Shown: positions 36,769-44,987 of the stretch, one piece after another
How the letters are laid out: each line of letters starts with the position of its first letter
How positions within the stretch are numbered: the stretch's first letter is position 1
DNA from: Paracidobacterium acidisoli
GTDB lineage: Bacteria; Acidobacteriota; Terriglobia; Terriglobales; Acidobacteriaceae
Assembly: GCF_003428625.2 (NCBI RefSeq)
Contig: NZ_QVQT02000005.1
Span: 451,308-515,307 of the forward strand
Length of the DNA: 64,000 bases
Reading direction: 5' to 3'
Notes under the pieces: generated by a model
What the model saw: the letters and a program-made list of their open reading frames with translations, nothing else
Database searches by the model: none
Told to the model about the DNA's origin: nothing
Made by a program: the position numbers and the translations under genes

Positions 36769-38309
36769 CAGCTATAAAAAGCAGGCTGTGGCTCGAAGGC
36801 GCAGGCACGGGTATCGTGTTCTCGCTCGGCATTTGCTGGAACCAGATTTCCCCCACACATATTTATCTCTACCATCGCCTGCTGCCGGTGACGACGGTGG
36901 TGCGGGCAACCGTCATCGATCTGGTGCTGGCGTGTTTGCTGGGAACGGCGCTGGTGTGGCTGCTGGATCGCATCGATGCGAAAGGACGCACGCTGCTGTG
37001 GCTGATCTTCGCAACGCTGCTGGTGGCGCGTGTCGTCGGCGGGCTGATGGCGGCGGAGGTGATCCTGCGCCTTGCCATTGTCCCGATTAAATTCTGGCTG
37101 CCGGTCGCGATCGTCGGCTTGTTACTCTGGATATTCGCGCGCAATGCGTATGCGGCCTCGGTGCGCGGCCTGCGCGTGCTGCTGCTGCTGCTGGGCATTT
37201 GCATTTTCTGGATGCTGCCGGAGCTCATTGTCCTGAGCATGACGCACGGCGGGCCGGAGACGGCGAGCTTCTCGAAGCCACTGCCGGAGTTCGCTGCGCC
37301 GCATCGGCGTGTGGTCTGGCTGCTCTTTGACGAGATGTCTTACGACCAGGCCTTCGTGCACCGCTGGCCCGGACTCAACCTGCCCAATTTCGATCGGCTT
37401 CGTGGACAGAGCGTAGTCTTTTCAGACCTGCAGCCGGCCGGTTTTTATACCGAGCAAATCGTGCCTTCGCTGTTTCTCGGAAGGTCGATCGTCGAAATCC
37501 GCGCCTCTCCGCAGGGATGGCTGCATTACCGCTCTGTCTCCGGCGGCCATTGGCAAATCTTCGATGGAAATCAGACCGTCTTTGCGGACGCGCAGCGACA
37601 GGGCTGGACGACGGGGATCGTCGGGACCTTCAACCCCTATTGCCGCCTGATGACAGGGGCGCTGGATTTTTGCTGGTCGCAGCTGCTGCCGTTTAAGGAT
37701 CACTTCGTGGCCGATCAGTCGACGTTTGAGAACGTGACGGCGCCGGTGCGCGCCGAGTGGGGCCGGCTGACGCACCATCCTTTCAGGACGCCGTCGCCGG
37801 AGGAAGAGTTTGCGGACATCCTGAGCCAGTCGCGCTCGGCGATTGCCAACGAGAAGCTGGACTTTGTTCTGGTGCATCTGCCGCTGCCGCATCCGCCGGG
37901 AATCTACAACCGCCAAACCGGCCGGATTGGACCCGGCGGAGGCTACGTCGACAATCTCGCTCTTGCAGACCGGACGCTCGCGGAGCTGCGACAGATCATC
38001 GATCAGACACATTCCGCGCAGCAGACGACGCTGGTGATTTCGTCCGACCACAGCTGGCGCATTCCGCTGTGGCGCCATCAGATTGGTTGGACAAACGAAG
38101 ATGAAACCGTAGCCCGCAGCCGGGGCTTTGTTTTCGATATGCGTCCGGTGCTTATTGTGCGTTTTCCGGGAGAAATCACTCCGACTCCTGTGAATCGTGC
38201 GCTGCCACTTCTCGACATGCACAATATGCTGGAGCAGATCATCTCGGGGCAGATCGCTTCACCGGAGCAACTCAAACAGTGGGCCGTAGCGCAGCCAACC
38301 GGTCACTAA
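36765..38309 (+). CDS. Membrane-anchored sulfatase/alkaline phosphatase-like protein
   Basis: A 514-residue protein that starts with GTG at 36765 and overlaps the methyltransferase stop by 4 nt (GTGA). The first 165 residues form about four membrane helices. The soluble domain then starts RRVVWLLFDEMSYDQAF (metal Asp plus nucleophile-like Ser/Tyr region). It has LHLPLPHPPGIYN and DNLALADRTLAELR in the middle and ISSDHSWR (Asp-His metal ligands) near 430. This matches the alkaline phosphatase/sulfatase superfamily members that decorate lipids or glycans. The nucleophile could be Ser or Thr near DEMSY, so substrate type is open. Confidence 0.85.
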   Translation: MTAIKSRLWLEGAGTGIVFSLGICWNQISPTHIYLYHRLLPVTTVVRATVIDLVLACLLGTALVWLLDRIDAKGRTLLWLIFATLLVARVVGGLMAAEVILRLAIVPIKFWLPVAIVGLLLWIFARNAYAASVRGLRVLLLLLGICIFWMLPELIVLSMTHGGPETASFSKPLPEFAAPHRRVVWLLFDEMSYDQAFVHRWPGLNLPNFDRLRGQSVVFSDLQPAGFYTEQIVPSLFLGRSIVEIRASPQGWLHYRSVSGGHWQIFDGNQTVFADAQRQGWTTGIVGTFNPYCRLMTGALDFCWSQLLPFKDHFVADQSTFENVTAPVRAEWGRLTHHPFRTPSPEEEFADILSQSRSAIANEKLDFVLVHLPLPHPPGIYNRQTGRIGPGGGYVDNLALADRTLAELRQIIDQTHSAQQTTLVISSDHSWRIPLWRHQIGWTNEDETVARSRGFVFDMRPVLIVRFPGEITPTPVNRALPLLDMHNMLEQIISGQIASPEQLKQWAVAQPTGH

Positions 38310-38336
38310 GTCCGCACTATTGCCGCGGACTCAGTG
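38304..38336. terminator. Bidirectional hairpin between convergent genes
   Basis: CACTaAGTCCGC / GCGGACTcAGTG inverted repeat (11 pairs with one mismatch, 9-nt loop), overlapping the end of the sulfatase-like gene and the last codons of the GH39 gene. There is no T-run. Confidence 0.45.
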
Positions 38337-39830
38337 GATTTCGATGACAGCCAGCCCCATGGGCGGAAGCGCGATGGTAAGCCGGCCATCGTGAATCGGC
38401 TGGACCTCTGGTACTCCGGGATTCGCATCCTTACGCAGCTCAATAATCTGTGCGCGTGAAGGCCAGGCCGGGCTACCCATATTTTTCCATGCGTCGAGCG
38501 TGTCTCCATGCTCGGCATCAACGCGATGAATCGTAGCGCGAGCATCCGCTGCGATCCCTTTCAGGTCGAGAACGAGCATTCTGTTTCCCGCGGTCGCGCC
38601 AGGTTCGACAAGATTCCATGCAGCGATGACCAGGGTTCCGTCTGCGCGGCGGGTAACGAGAGCTTCGTTCTTCGGCGCGGGAAGGCGCTCATCGCCCAGC
38701 TCGTGCAGAGCGGCAAAAGCGTTGTAGGCCGGCTTGGGTATATCGTCTTCGGCGACAATACCGTAACCGCCATAGAATGGCGTTTTGACGATACCCTGTT
38801 CCTCGAAGACATCGGAAAAGCTCCAGTAAGACATGATCTGCACGAGACCGTCACACCGGCTGATGGTCTCGGCAAGCCAGGGCCCCATGTAAATGGAGTC
38901 GGTGATCTCCTGCTGATTCATATAGGTCGCATTGAACTCGCTCCAGATGAGTGGGATATCGGGACGCGCGGATGTCTTGATCTCGTTATGCACCTTTTCA
39001 ACCGCGGCACAGACCATCTCGTGTGGCTCGATGGAGCGGCTGTCGTGGAAGACATCCTGCGAGGAATCATTTCCATAGACATGGGTCGAGACGAAGTCGA
39101 GCGGGACGTGATTTTCGGTGGCATGGGCGATCATGTCGCCAACCCATACAGCCTGTGCTGTCGCCGGCCCGCCAACGCGAAGAAGCGGGCTTACAGCCTT
39201 AAGAGCGAGGGCAGTGTGGTCGTAAAGCTCGAAGTATGTGGACTGAGCAGGCTTGCCCATCCAGAAATCGAGATTGGGTTCGTTCCAGACCTCAAAGTAC
39301 CACTGCGAGACTTCGCCAATGCCGTAGCGGTCAATGAGGTGTTTCGCAAAGGCGGTGATCAGAGCATCCCATTTGCCGTAGTTGGCTGGAGGCGACGGGT
39401 TGGGGTGATACCAGAAGGCTTGCGGCGCGGGGTTCGATGCGAGCTTTTTCGGCATGAAGCTGAGCTCTACATATGGACGGACGCCGCTCGCCAGCAGGCT
39501 GTCATAGATCTGATCGACATAGGACCAGTTGTAGACCGGATTGCCCTGCGCGTCCTCGTCGTAAACGCCGTTGTCGTCATCGAAAATGCCGTGAAAGCGG
39601 ACGTACCGGAAATCGGCGGCCTTCTTCACCAGACGGATGTCATCGGTGTAATGGCTGCGGAGTACAAGGTTGGCCCGGCCAGAGCCAAACATCTGCTCCC
39701 AGAAGTGGGGAAAAGGTGTTGCGGCGGCATGAGCGTCGATGGAAAGGTGCTCTGAGGTAGTTTGCGCAAACGTTTGCGCAAAGCAGACAAGAAAAATACC
39801 CAGAAGCACGGAAAGAACTTTATCGCGCAT
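38331..39830 (-). CDS. GH39 family glycoside hydrolase (beta-xylosidase-like)
   Basis: A 499-residue exported enzyme with a signal peptide (MRDKVLSVLLGIFLVCFAQTFAQ). The TIM-barrel domain shows FRYVRFHGIFDDDNGVY, then YVELSFMPKKLAS, then the acid/base Glu in WYFEVWNEPNLDFW, and the nucleophile Glu in LIWSEFNATY. The C-terminal beta domain starts near 380. Family members cleave xylosides or iduronides, so hemicellulose breakdown is plausible. The signal peptide codons 17-23 coincide with a perfect palindrome (see separate entry). Confidence 0.9.
   Translation of the reverse strand: MRDKVLSVLLGIFLVCFAQTFAQTTSEHLSIDAHAAATPFPHFWEQMFGSGRANLVLRSHYTDDIRLVKKAADFRYVRFHGIFDDDNGVYDEDAQGNPVYNWSYVDQIYDSLLASGVRPYVELSFMPKKLASNPAPQAFWYHPNPSPPANYGKWDALITAFAKHLIDRYGIGEVSQWYFEVWNEPNLDFWMGKPAQSTYFELYDHTALALKAVSPLLRVGGPATAQAVWVGDMIAHATENHVPLDFVSTHVYGNDSSQDVFHDSRSIEPHEMVCAAVEKVHNEIKTSARPDIPLIWSEFNATYMNQQEITDSIYMGPWLAETISRCDGLVQIMSYWSFSDVFEEQGIVKTPFYGGYGIVAEDDIPKPAYNAFAALHELGDERLPAPKNEALVTRRADGTLVIAAWNLVEPGATAGNRMLVLDLKGIAADARATIHRVDAEHGDTLDAWKNMGSPAWPSRAQIIELRKDANPGVPEVQPIHDGRLTIALPPMGLAVIEIH
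39761..39782. promoter_or_regulatory. 22-bp perfect palindrome inside GH39 signal peptide codons (LacI-type operator?)
   Basis: Two TTTGCGCAAAC-type half sites meet at a central CG (AACGTT core), giving a perfect 22-bp palindrome. GCAAACG|CGTTTGC fits LacI/PurR-type operators. The codons repeat Phe-Ala-Gln twice, so a repeat-driven coincidence is possible. Confidence 0.45.
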
Positions 39831-39957
39831 GGCTTTTCTCCGGAAGGCAGTCCGAAAAGAAAGTGTAACCCGTCCAGCCTTGTTTTTGGATGCGCCGAAT
39901 TGAGACAGGGGAGTGGCCGAAAAGGGCAGGCTTTAGGTGCACTAAGCTATTTTCTGC

Positions 39958-40872
39958 TTATCCATGGAGAATACGCGCAGGGCTATGATCGGAGCTCTGC
40001 ACCTTGATGCGCTTCGCCAGGCCAAGAAGGCCGAGGATTCGGATGCCCCAGTAGTTGAAATCAAGCTCATACCAGGCCATCCCATGAGCAGCGGAGACAG
40101 GATGAGCATGATGGTTATTGTGCCAGCCCTCGCCGCCGGTGAGCAGGGCAATCCAGAGATTATTGCGCGAATCGTCACGGGTATCGAAGCGGCGCGAGCC
40201 CCACATATGTGTCGCCGAATTCACCAGCCAGGTAGCATGCAGACCGAGGGTGACGCGCAGAAATATACCCCAGAGAAGCCAGGGCCATCCGCCGATAAGA
40301 AAAAGTGCGAAGCCAAGGAGGGAAACAGGTATCCAGTGCCAGCGGCTAAGCCAGATGTAGAAAGGGTCCCGGGCAAGATCAGGTACATAGCGAGTGAGCA
40401 GGCCATTCCGGTTGCGGAGAGAGCCATGGAGTATCCAGCCCATGTGTGACCACCATTTTCCATCTCGGGGCGAATGCGGATCGCCGGGTCTGTCGGTGAG
40501 CTGATGGTGCAGGCGATGCACGGCGACCCAGTAAATGGGCCCGCCCTGCAGGGCGAGGGTGGCGCAGACGGCCATCGTATATTCCAGCCATTTAGGCGTG
40601 GTATAGCCACGATGTGTGAGCAGTCGGTGATAAGTCATGCCGATGCCCACATTTTGTGCGAGAACCCACAGTACAACAAAGACAGCCAGCGCCGACCAGC
40701 GAAAGAAGAAAAGAGCCGCGACTGCTCCAATATGAAAAATGATCAGCGTAACAGCAAAGATGAGGTTGAGCCGGGCGGAGCGAGTCTGGGTTACTGCCTG
40801 GGAATCGGCCTCAGCCTGAGACTCGATCCGGATCTGAACGACGGCTGTAGCATTTTCAGCGGCTGCAGACAT
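39958..40872 (-). CDS. Acyl-CoA/acyl-lipid fatty acid desaturase
   Basis: A 304-residue integral membrane desaturase introducing a double bond into an acyl chain, probably delta-9. It has all three His boxes: HRLLTHR (about 83-89), HRLHHQ (about 120-125) and HNNHH (about 252-256). Membrane helices flank the boxes in the usual 2+2 layout. The start is ATG 40872, which follows AGGTGGAG. An in-frame ATG at 40914 would add 14 residues. No ferredoxin-like partner is adjacent. Confidence 0.92.
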   Translation of the reverse strand: MSAAAENATAVVQIRIESQAEADSQAVTQTRSARLNLIFAVTLIIFHIGAVAALFFFRWSALAVFVVLWVLAQNVGIGMTYHRLLTHRGYTTPKWLEYTMAVCATLALQGGPIYWVAVHRLHHQLTDRPGDPHSPRDGKWWSHMGWILHGSLRNRNGLLTRYVPDLARDPFYIWLSRWHWIPVSLLGFALFLIGGWPWLLWGIFLRVTLGLHATWLVNSATHMWGSRRFDTRDDSRNNLWIALLTGGEGWHNNHHAHPVSAAHGMAWYELDFNYWGIRILGLLGLAKRIKVQSSDHSPARILHG

Positions 40873-40959
40873 GAATGGAACACTCCACCTATGATCTGAC
40901 TGAGCGTAAATCATTCATCTGACAGTAGATGTAAGAATTCAGTAATACCTGATACCAGA

Positions 40960-41988
40960 TCAGGAATTCGACATCTCAACCGTGCGAATCGGTTCTGGGC
41001 GAGCCACTTCTTCTATACGCCCGAAGATCATTTTCCCGGAAGCGGTCTGCAGAACCGAGGTGACGACGATGTCAATCGTTCGGCCGATCATACGGCGGGC
41101 ATGATCGACAACCACCATGGTTCCATCATCGAGATAACCAACGCCCTGGTTATATTCTTTACCTTCCTTGAGAACCAGAATATTCATTTTCTCACCAGGA
41201 AGCACCACAGGCTTCAGCGCATTGGCAAGGTCGTTGATATTAAGCACTGAAACCTGGTGCAGATGCGCCACCTTGTTGAGGTTGAAATCGTTGGTGATAA
41301 TGCGCGCCTCGAGATTTTTGGCCAGTTCGATGAGCTTGAGATCGACTTCGCGGATCTTTGGGTAGTCATCTTCAACAATCTGGATAGTGATAAGAGTGTT
41401 AGCCTGCATACGCTGCAGAACGTCGAGCCCTCGACGCCCGCGCTGGCGCCGCGAGGAATCAGAGGAGTCAGCAACCATCTGCAGTTCGCGAAGGACAAAT
41501 TCAGGAACGACGAGAACGCCCTCGAGAAAGCCTGTCTCGGCCATATCGGCGATGCGGCCGTCAATGATGGAACTGGTATCAAGAAGCTTCACGCTGCGCC
41601 TGGCAATACGCTCGTTGCCGAAGAGATCGCCGAGGGCGGCAAGGTTAAGCAGATCGCCTTTGCTGGCTCCAACGACGAGTCCTGTATAGGTCATGAGCAG
41701 CAGAACGGAGATTTCGAGCAGGCTTTGAGCATGGCCGCGCGGAAGGCTGTTGTGCAGCACCAGGGAAAAAAAGAAGGCACCGATAATACCGAGCAGACTA
41801 CCGGTAATAGCTCCAATGAGCCGTTTGAGGCTAAGTGCCCGGACACGCAGCTCAAAAAAAATCACCAGAGCCGCTGTAGCTCCTCCGGAAAGCGCGGAAA
41901 CCCAGCCATTCAATCCAAATGGCTGAAGAAAGTAACCGGCGGCAGCAAAGACAAAGATGAAAACAATACGCAGAAGAACCAAGTCCAT
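40960..41988 (-). CDS. PIN/TRAM domain membrane protein
   Basis: A 342-residue protein of the YacL type. Four N-terminal membrane helices (about 1-115) are followed by a PIN nuclease-like domain with [15 protein letters not shown] (first acidic residues, about 136-150), PEFVLRELQ and [18 protein letters not shown] domain follows at about 270-330 ([12 protein letters not shown]...[23 protein letters not shown]). Acidic PIN residues appear present, so it may cleave RNA, but the family function is poorly known. Often near ispD/radA genes, which are not seen here. Confidence 0.9.
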   Translation of the reverse strand: MDLVLLRIVFIFVFAAAGYFLQPFGLNGWVSALSGGATAALVIFFELRVRALSLKRLIGAITGSLLGIIGAFFFSLVLHNSLPRGHAQSLLEISVLLLMTYTGLVVGASKGDLLNLAALGDLFGNERIARRSVKLLDTSSIIDGRIADMAETGFLEGVLVVPEFVLRELQMVADSSDSSRRQRGRRGLDVLQRMQANTLITIQIVEDDYPKIREVDLKLIELAKNLEARIITNDFNLNKVAHLHQVSVLNINDLANALKPVVLPGEKMNILVLKEGKEYNQGVGYLDDGTMVVVDHARRMIGRTIDIVVTSVLQTASGKMIFGRIEEVARPEPIRTVEMSNS

Positions 41989-42152
41989 CCGAACAGAGCC
42001 CCCTCAACGACATCGGCGTTCGGCCACTGGGGAGTATACGCACGGAAGGGTGAAAGCGGCAAAGGGCTTCAAAGGCGCAGCGTGAAATAAGCGCAAGGGA
42101 AGTATCAGGGATCAGTACCGATACTCCCCTGTAAAGGAAAGTTGGTGAAGCG

Positions 42153-42641
42153 TCAGTGCTTCATTTTTAGCTGGGTGGCGTCAAAAGTGGTGACCTGAGC
42201 GGCCATCAGTCCATCTTTGGTCTCATAAGCGTCGGCGCCGCGGTAGGGCTCGGCAAGAAATGGAGCATCGGCTCGCCACTGCACGTTAATGACATTGCCG
42301 ACAACAAATATGTGCTCAGGAGTGATCTTCAGGCCGCACGTACCACCCTCAGAGGGTGGTTTAACGACCTTGGCGAACATTTCACCCAGAGCTTTGCGGC
42401 CACGCACGGTCACCCCCTGAGGAGCAAAAAATTCTACATTCTCGGGAAATTGCTGCATAAGCCGCTTCCAGTCACAGGAGCTGAATGCCGCGAGATGCTC
42501 CTGGACAACTTTTTGCGGGGTAGCCTGACGAACCATCGGAGGCAGGGGAAGTGTCTGAGCAAGCACCGTAGGCAGGCAGATTGCGGCTGCGGCGAAGAAG
42601 CACAAAGAGGAGCGGAGATCGAGGAGTTTCATCGGGAACAT
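42153..42641 (-). CDS. Exported SnoaL-like protein
   Basis: A 162-residue protein with a signal peptide (LDLRSSLCFFAAAAICLPTVLA). A SnoaL/NTF2-like cone fold follows, with VVQEHLAAFSSCDWKRLMQQFPENVEFFAPQG, VRGRKALGEMF and INVQWRADAPF. It lacks recognisable catalytic residues, and its ligand is unknown. ATG 42641 or 42632 are both possible starts. Confidence 0.75.
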   Translation of the reverse strand: MFPMKLLDLRSSLCFFAAAAICLPTVLAQTLPLPPMVRQATPQKVVQEHLAAFSSCDWKRLMQQFPENVEFFAPQGVTVRGRKALGEMFAKVVKPPSEGGTCGLKITPEHIFVVGNVINVQWRADAPFLAEPYRGADAYETKDGLMAAQVTTFDATQLKMKH

Positions 42642-42677
42642 TATGACATTAAGCTGTAAGGCAAAGCCTTTAGCAAC

Positions 42678-42710
42678 CCCCTCAACTACCCGCTACAGGC
42701 AGTTGAGGGG
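42678..42710 (-). terminator. Hairpin after moeZ
   Basis: CCCCTCAACT (42678-42687) / AGTTGAGGGG (42701-42710), a perfect 10-bp stem with a 13-nt loop, 24 bp past the moeZ stop. It has no clear U-run on either strand. Confidence 0.45.
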
Positions 42711-42733
42711 TGTCCCGATGAAGATTGTAGAAA

Positions 42734-43915
42734 TTAGTATTTGGGAACTGTGGGATCTACATCTGTGGACCAGGCAGTGATACCGCCCGCGAGATTGTGC
42801 AGCTTTTTGAAGCCAGTCTTCGCCAGGAATTCCGCAGCGCGCTGGCTGCGGCCTCCGGACTTGCAGTGGATGACGATTTCGCGACTGCTGTCGAGTTCAC
42901 CGAGGCGGTTTGGAAGGTCGCCAAGCGGGATAAGATGGCCCCCGATTTGTGCGATCTGATACTCGTGCGGCTCGCGAACATCGAGGATAAAAAGATCCTC
43001 GCCGGCATTGAGACGCTGGTTCAGCTCTTTGGCGCTCATCTGTGGGATACCGTTCTGCACGGCAGTAGCTTCCTTCGGCTCGGGCGTAATCCCGCAGAAC
43101 TGCTGATAATCAATCAGCTTCGTCACGGTCGGGTTCTTGCCGCATACCGGGCAATCGGGATTTTTGCGGAGCTTCAGTTCGCGGAACTTCATGTCGAGCG
43201 CGTTGACCAGCAGCAAGCGACCCGCGAGAGGCTCGCCTTTACCGAGGATGAGCTTAATGACTTCAGTCGCCTGAATGACGCCGACGAGTCCTGGAAGAAT
43301 TCCCAGAACTCCGCCCTCTGCGCAGGAGGGGACCAGGCCCGGCGGCGGGGGTTCGGGGTAGAGGCAGCGATAGCAGGGACCTTCCTCTGTGGCAAAGACG
43401 CTGGCTTGCCCTTCAAAGCGGAAGATAGAGCCATAAGCGTTCGGCTTGCCGGTCAGCACGCAGGCATCATTCACCAGGTAGCGCGTTGGAAAATTGTCGG
43501 TTCCGTCGGCGACGATGTCGTACTGAGAGATGATTTCGAGCGCGTTGGCGCTGGTGAGCATCGTCTCGTGTTTCACAATCTTCATGTGCGGATTGAGCGC
43601 CTCAAGCTTCTCCGCTGCCGAATCGATCTTGGGACGGCCGACATCCTTCGTGCTGTGAATGATCTGACGCTGCAGGTTGCTCTCGTCGACAACATCAAAA
43701 TCAACCAGGCCAAGCGTGCCGATGCCGGCTGCGGCCAGGTAGAACGCGAGTGGTGCGCCAAGTCCTCCCGTGCCCACGCAGAGGACTTTGGCCGCCTTGA
43801 TCTTCTGCTGGCCCTCCATGCCGACCTCAGGCAAAATAAGATGCCGCGAATAGCGAGCAATTTCGTCGTTGCTTAAGCTGGGGAGGCTTGCGGGTTCTTC
43901 CAGTGTCGTGGCCAT
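42734..43915 (-). CDS. moeZ: MoeZ-type adenylyltransferase with C-terminal rhodanese domain
   Basis: A 393-residue two-domain protein. The ThiF/MoeB domain has VLCVGTGGLGAPLAFYLAAAGIGTLGLVD (nucleotide loop), DNFPTRYLVNDAC and the zinc cysteines CYRC and CPVCGK. The rhodanese domain starts near 290, with its active Cys in IVIHCKSGGRSQRA. It activates a sulfur carrier by AMP transfer at the C-terminal glycine and then thiolation. In M. tuberculosis the equivalent MoeZ acts on CysO. Here cysO, mec and cysM are on the same strand just upstream, making one pathway. ATG 43915 is preferred over 43939. Confidence 0.9.
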   Translation of the reverse strand: MATTLEEPASLPSLSNDEIARYSRHLILPEVGMEGQQKIKAAKVLCVGTGGLGAPLAFYLAAAGIGTLGLVDFDVVDESNLQRQIIHSTKDVGRPKIDSAAEKLEALNPHMKIVKHETMLTSANALEIISQYDIVADGTDNFPTRYLVNDACVLTGKPNAYGSIFRFEGQASVFATEEGPCYRCLYPEPPPPGLVPSCAEGGVLGILPGLVGVIQATEVIKLILGKGEPLAGRLLLVNALDMKFRELKLRKNPDCPVCGKNPTVTKLIDYQQFCGITPEPKEATAVQNGIPQMSAKELNQRLNAGEDLFILDVREPHEYQIAQIGGHLIPLGDLPNRLGELDSSREIVIHCKSGGRSQRAAEFLAKTGFKKLHNLAGGITAWSTDVDPTVPKY

Positions 43916-44099
43916 GATTCTCTCTGATGAATGCGGCAATGAAGCGCGTTATTGCTGGTTTTGTTAACCAGGCTGAGGCATATTGCTTTTGCCCGGACTC
44001 TTGAATGGCGAAATCGTATCAGCCGTTTCAGGCTACTCTTCGGAACATGTGAAATGCATTTGTGAAAAATACAGATTCTTTAATCTTGCTCCCGATGGC

Positions 44100-44393
44100 T
44101 CAACTGTAAAAAAGGCACCCTCCTGCAATGGAAGGGATAATGGAAAGCGCATCGGAGTCACCGATTTTAGTCGCATCCTTTTCCGGCAGATAGCGAATAT
44201 CTTCATCGTTCAGATAAACATTGACAAAGGAGCGCAGCTTGCCTTCTTCGGAATAAAGATGCTTCTTCAGTTCGGGATGCTCGGAGACGAGTGCATCGAG
44301 CGCCTCACCAACAGTAGATGCATGAACGTTGACAGTGTTCTGCTTGCCGGAATAAACGCGGAGTGGAGTCGGAATGTGAATCTGCACAGACAT
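44100..44393 (-). CDS. cysO: CysO-like ubiquitin-fold sulfur carrier with C-terminal extension
   Basis: A 97-residue ThiS/MoaD fold protein (MSVQIHIPTPLRVYSG, then STVGEALDALVSEHPELKKHL, then SFVNVYLNDEDIRYL). CysO proteins end at the Gly-Gly that becomes the thiocarboxylate, but this one reads SIAGG followed by CLFYS and a stop; I checked the stop in the nucleotides. The five extra residues must be removed before adenylation. The adjacent JAMM protease is the natural candidate, and Cys directly after GG mimics the CysO-cysteine product that Mec cleaves. It has a GAGG ribosome site 7 nt before the ATG. Confidence 0.9.
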   Translation of the reverse strand: MSVQIHIPTPLRVYSGKQNTVNVHASTVGEALDALVSEHPELKKHLYSEEGKLRSFVNVYLNDEDIRYLPEKDATKIGDSDALSIIPSIAGGCLFYS

Positions 44394-44469
44394 GACAGGT
44401 CCTCTTCAGATGCTGAAAACGAGTTGAAGTTTCAGGCATACGCCTGACGTTCGGCACGGAAGCGCACCG

Positions 44470-44922
44470 TCAACATCGTTCAGCTGCAAACCGAGAGACC
44501 GTGATTTCTTCGTCCTGAAAGGATTTGTCTTCTTCGGTACTACCCGCAAGGAAGAAAGAGTTTGTTTTCTGGGCCACGCCTTTTTCGACTGCTGTAATGA
44601 CATAGGAGCAGCTGAGCCAGTGGGCTTCGGCAAAATCGGTCTTTGACCATTGCGCCGGATGGTCCGGATGAGAATGGTAGAAACCTACTATATCCAGTCC
44701 GCGCTCGCGGCCCATGCGCTGAATCCGTACCAGCTCCTGAGGAGCAATTTGATAACGGTTATGGGCTGAGTCAGTGCGTGTATTCCCGGCACGAATGGCG
44801 GCCTCAACTTCCTGGAGAGAGTCTGTTGAACGGCCGAGCAGGACGCCGCAACACTCATGAGGATAGGTCTCCTCTCCGTGTTGCCGAATAGCGTCATATA
44901 ACTGCTGGCTCAGTTTCAACAT
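44470..44922 (-). CDS. mec: JAMM metalloprotease Mec (CysO-cysteine hydrolase-like)
   Basis: A 150-residue JAB/MPN protease. The JAMM signature is complete: Glu in PHECCGVLLG (near residue 23) and GFYHSHPDHPAQWSKTD (HxH-x7-S-x2-D, about 80-96). In the CysO route it hydrolyses CysO-Cys to free cysteine. Here it probably also trims the CLFYS tail of the neighbouring carrier. Strong ribosome site AAGGAG. It lies between cysM and cysO with short gaps of about 65-76 bp, all on the minus strand. Confidence 0.92.
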   Translation of the reverse strand: MLKLSQQLYDAIRQHGEETYPHECCGVLLGRSTDSLQEVEAAIRAGNTRTDSAHNRYQIAPQELVRIQRMGRERGLDIVGFYHSHPDHPAQWSKTDFAEAHWLSCSYVITAVEKGVAQKTNSFFLAGSTEEDKSFQDEEITVSRFAAERC

Positions 44923-44987
44923 CCGTCACTCCTTCCGCTTAATTTTTTTCTGCTCGATTCAGAGTTCTTTTGCCGCTTCGTCCAGCG

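Noticed and set aside
38508..39755. 415-codon + strand ORF over the GH39 gene
   Set aside because: Antisense to an exported glycosidase with both catalytic glutamates; no signal or motif of its own.
42797..43876. 359-codon + strand ORF over moeZ
   Set aside because: Antisense shadow of a two-domain MoeZ with complete motifs.
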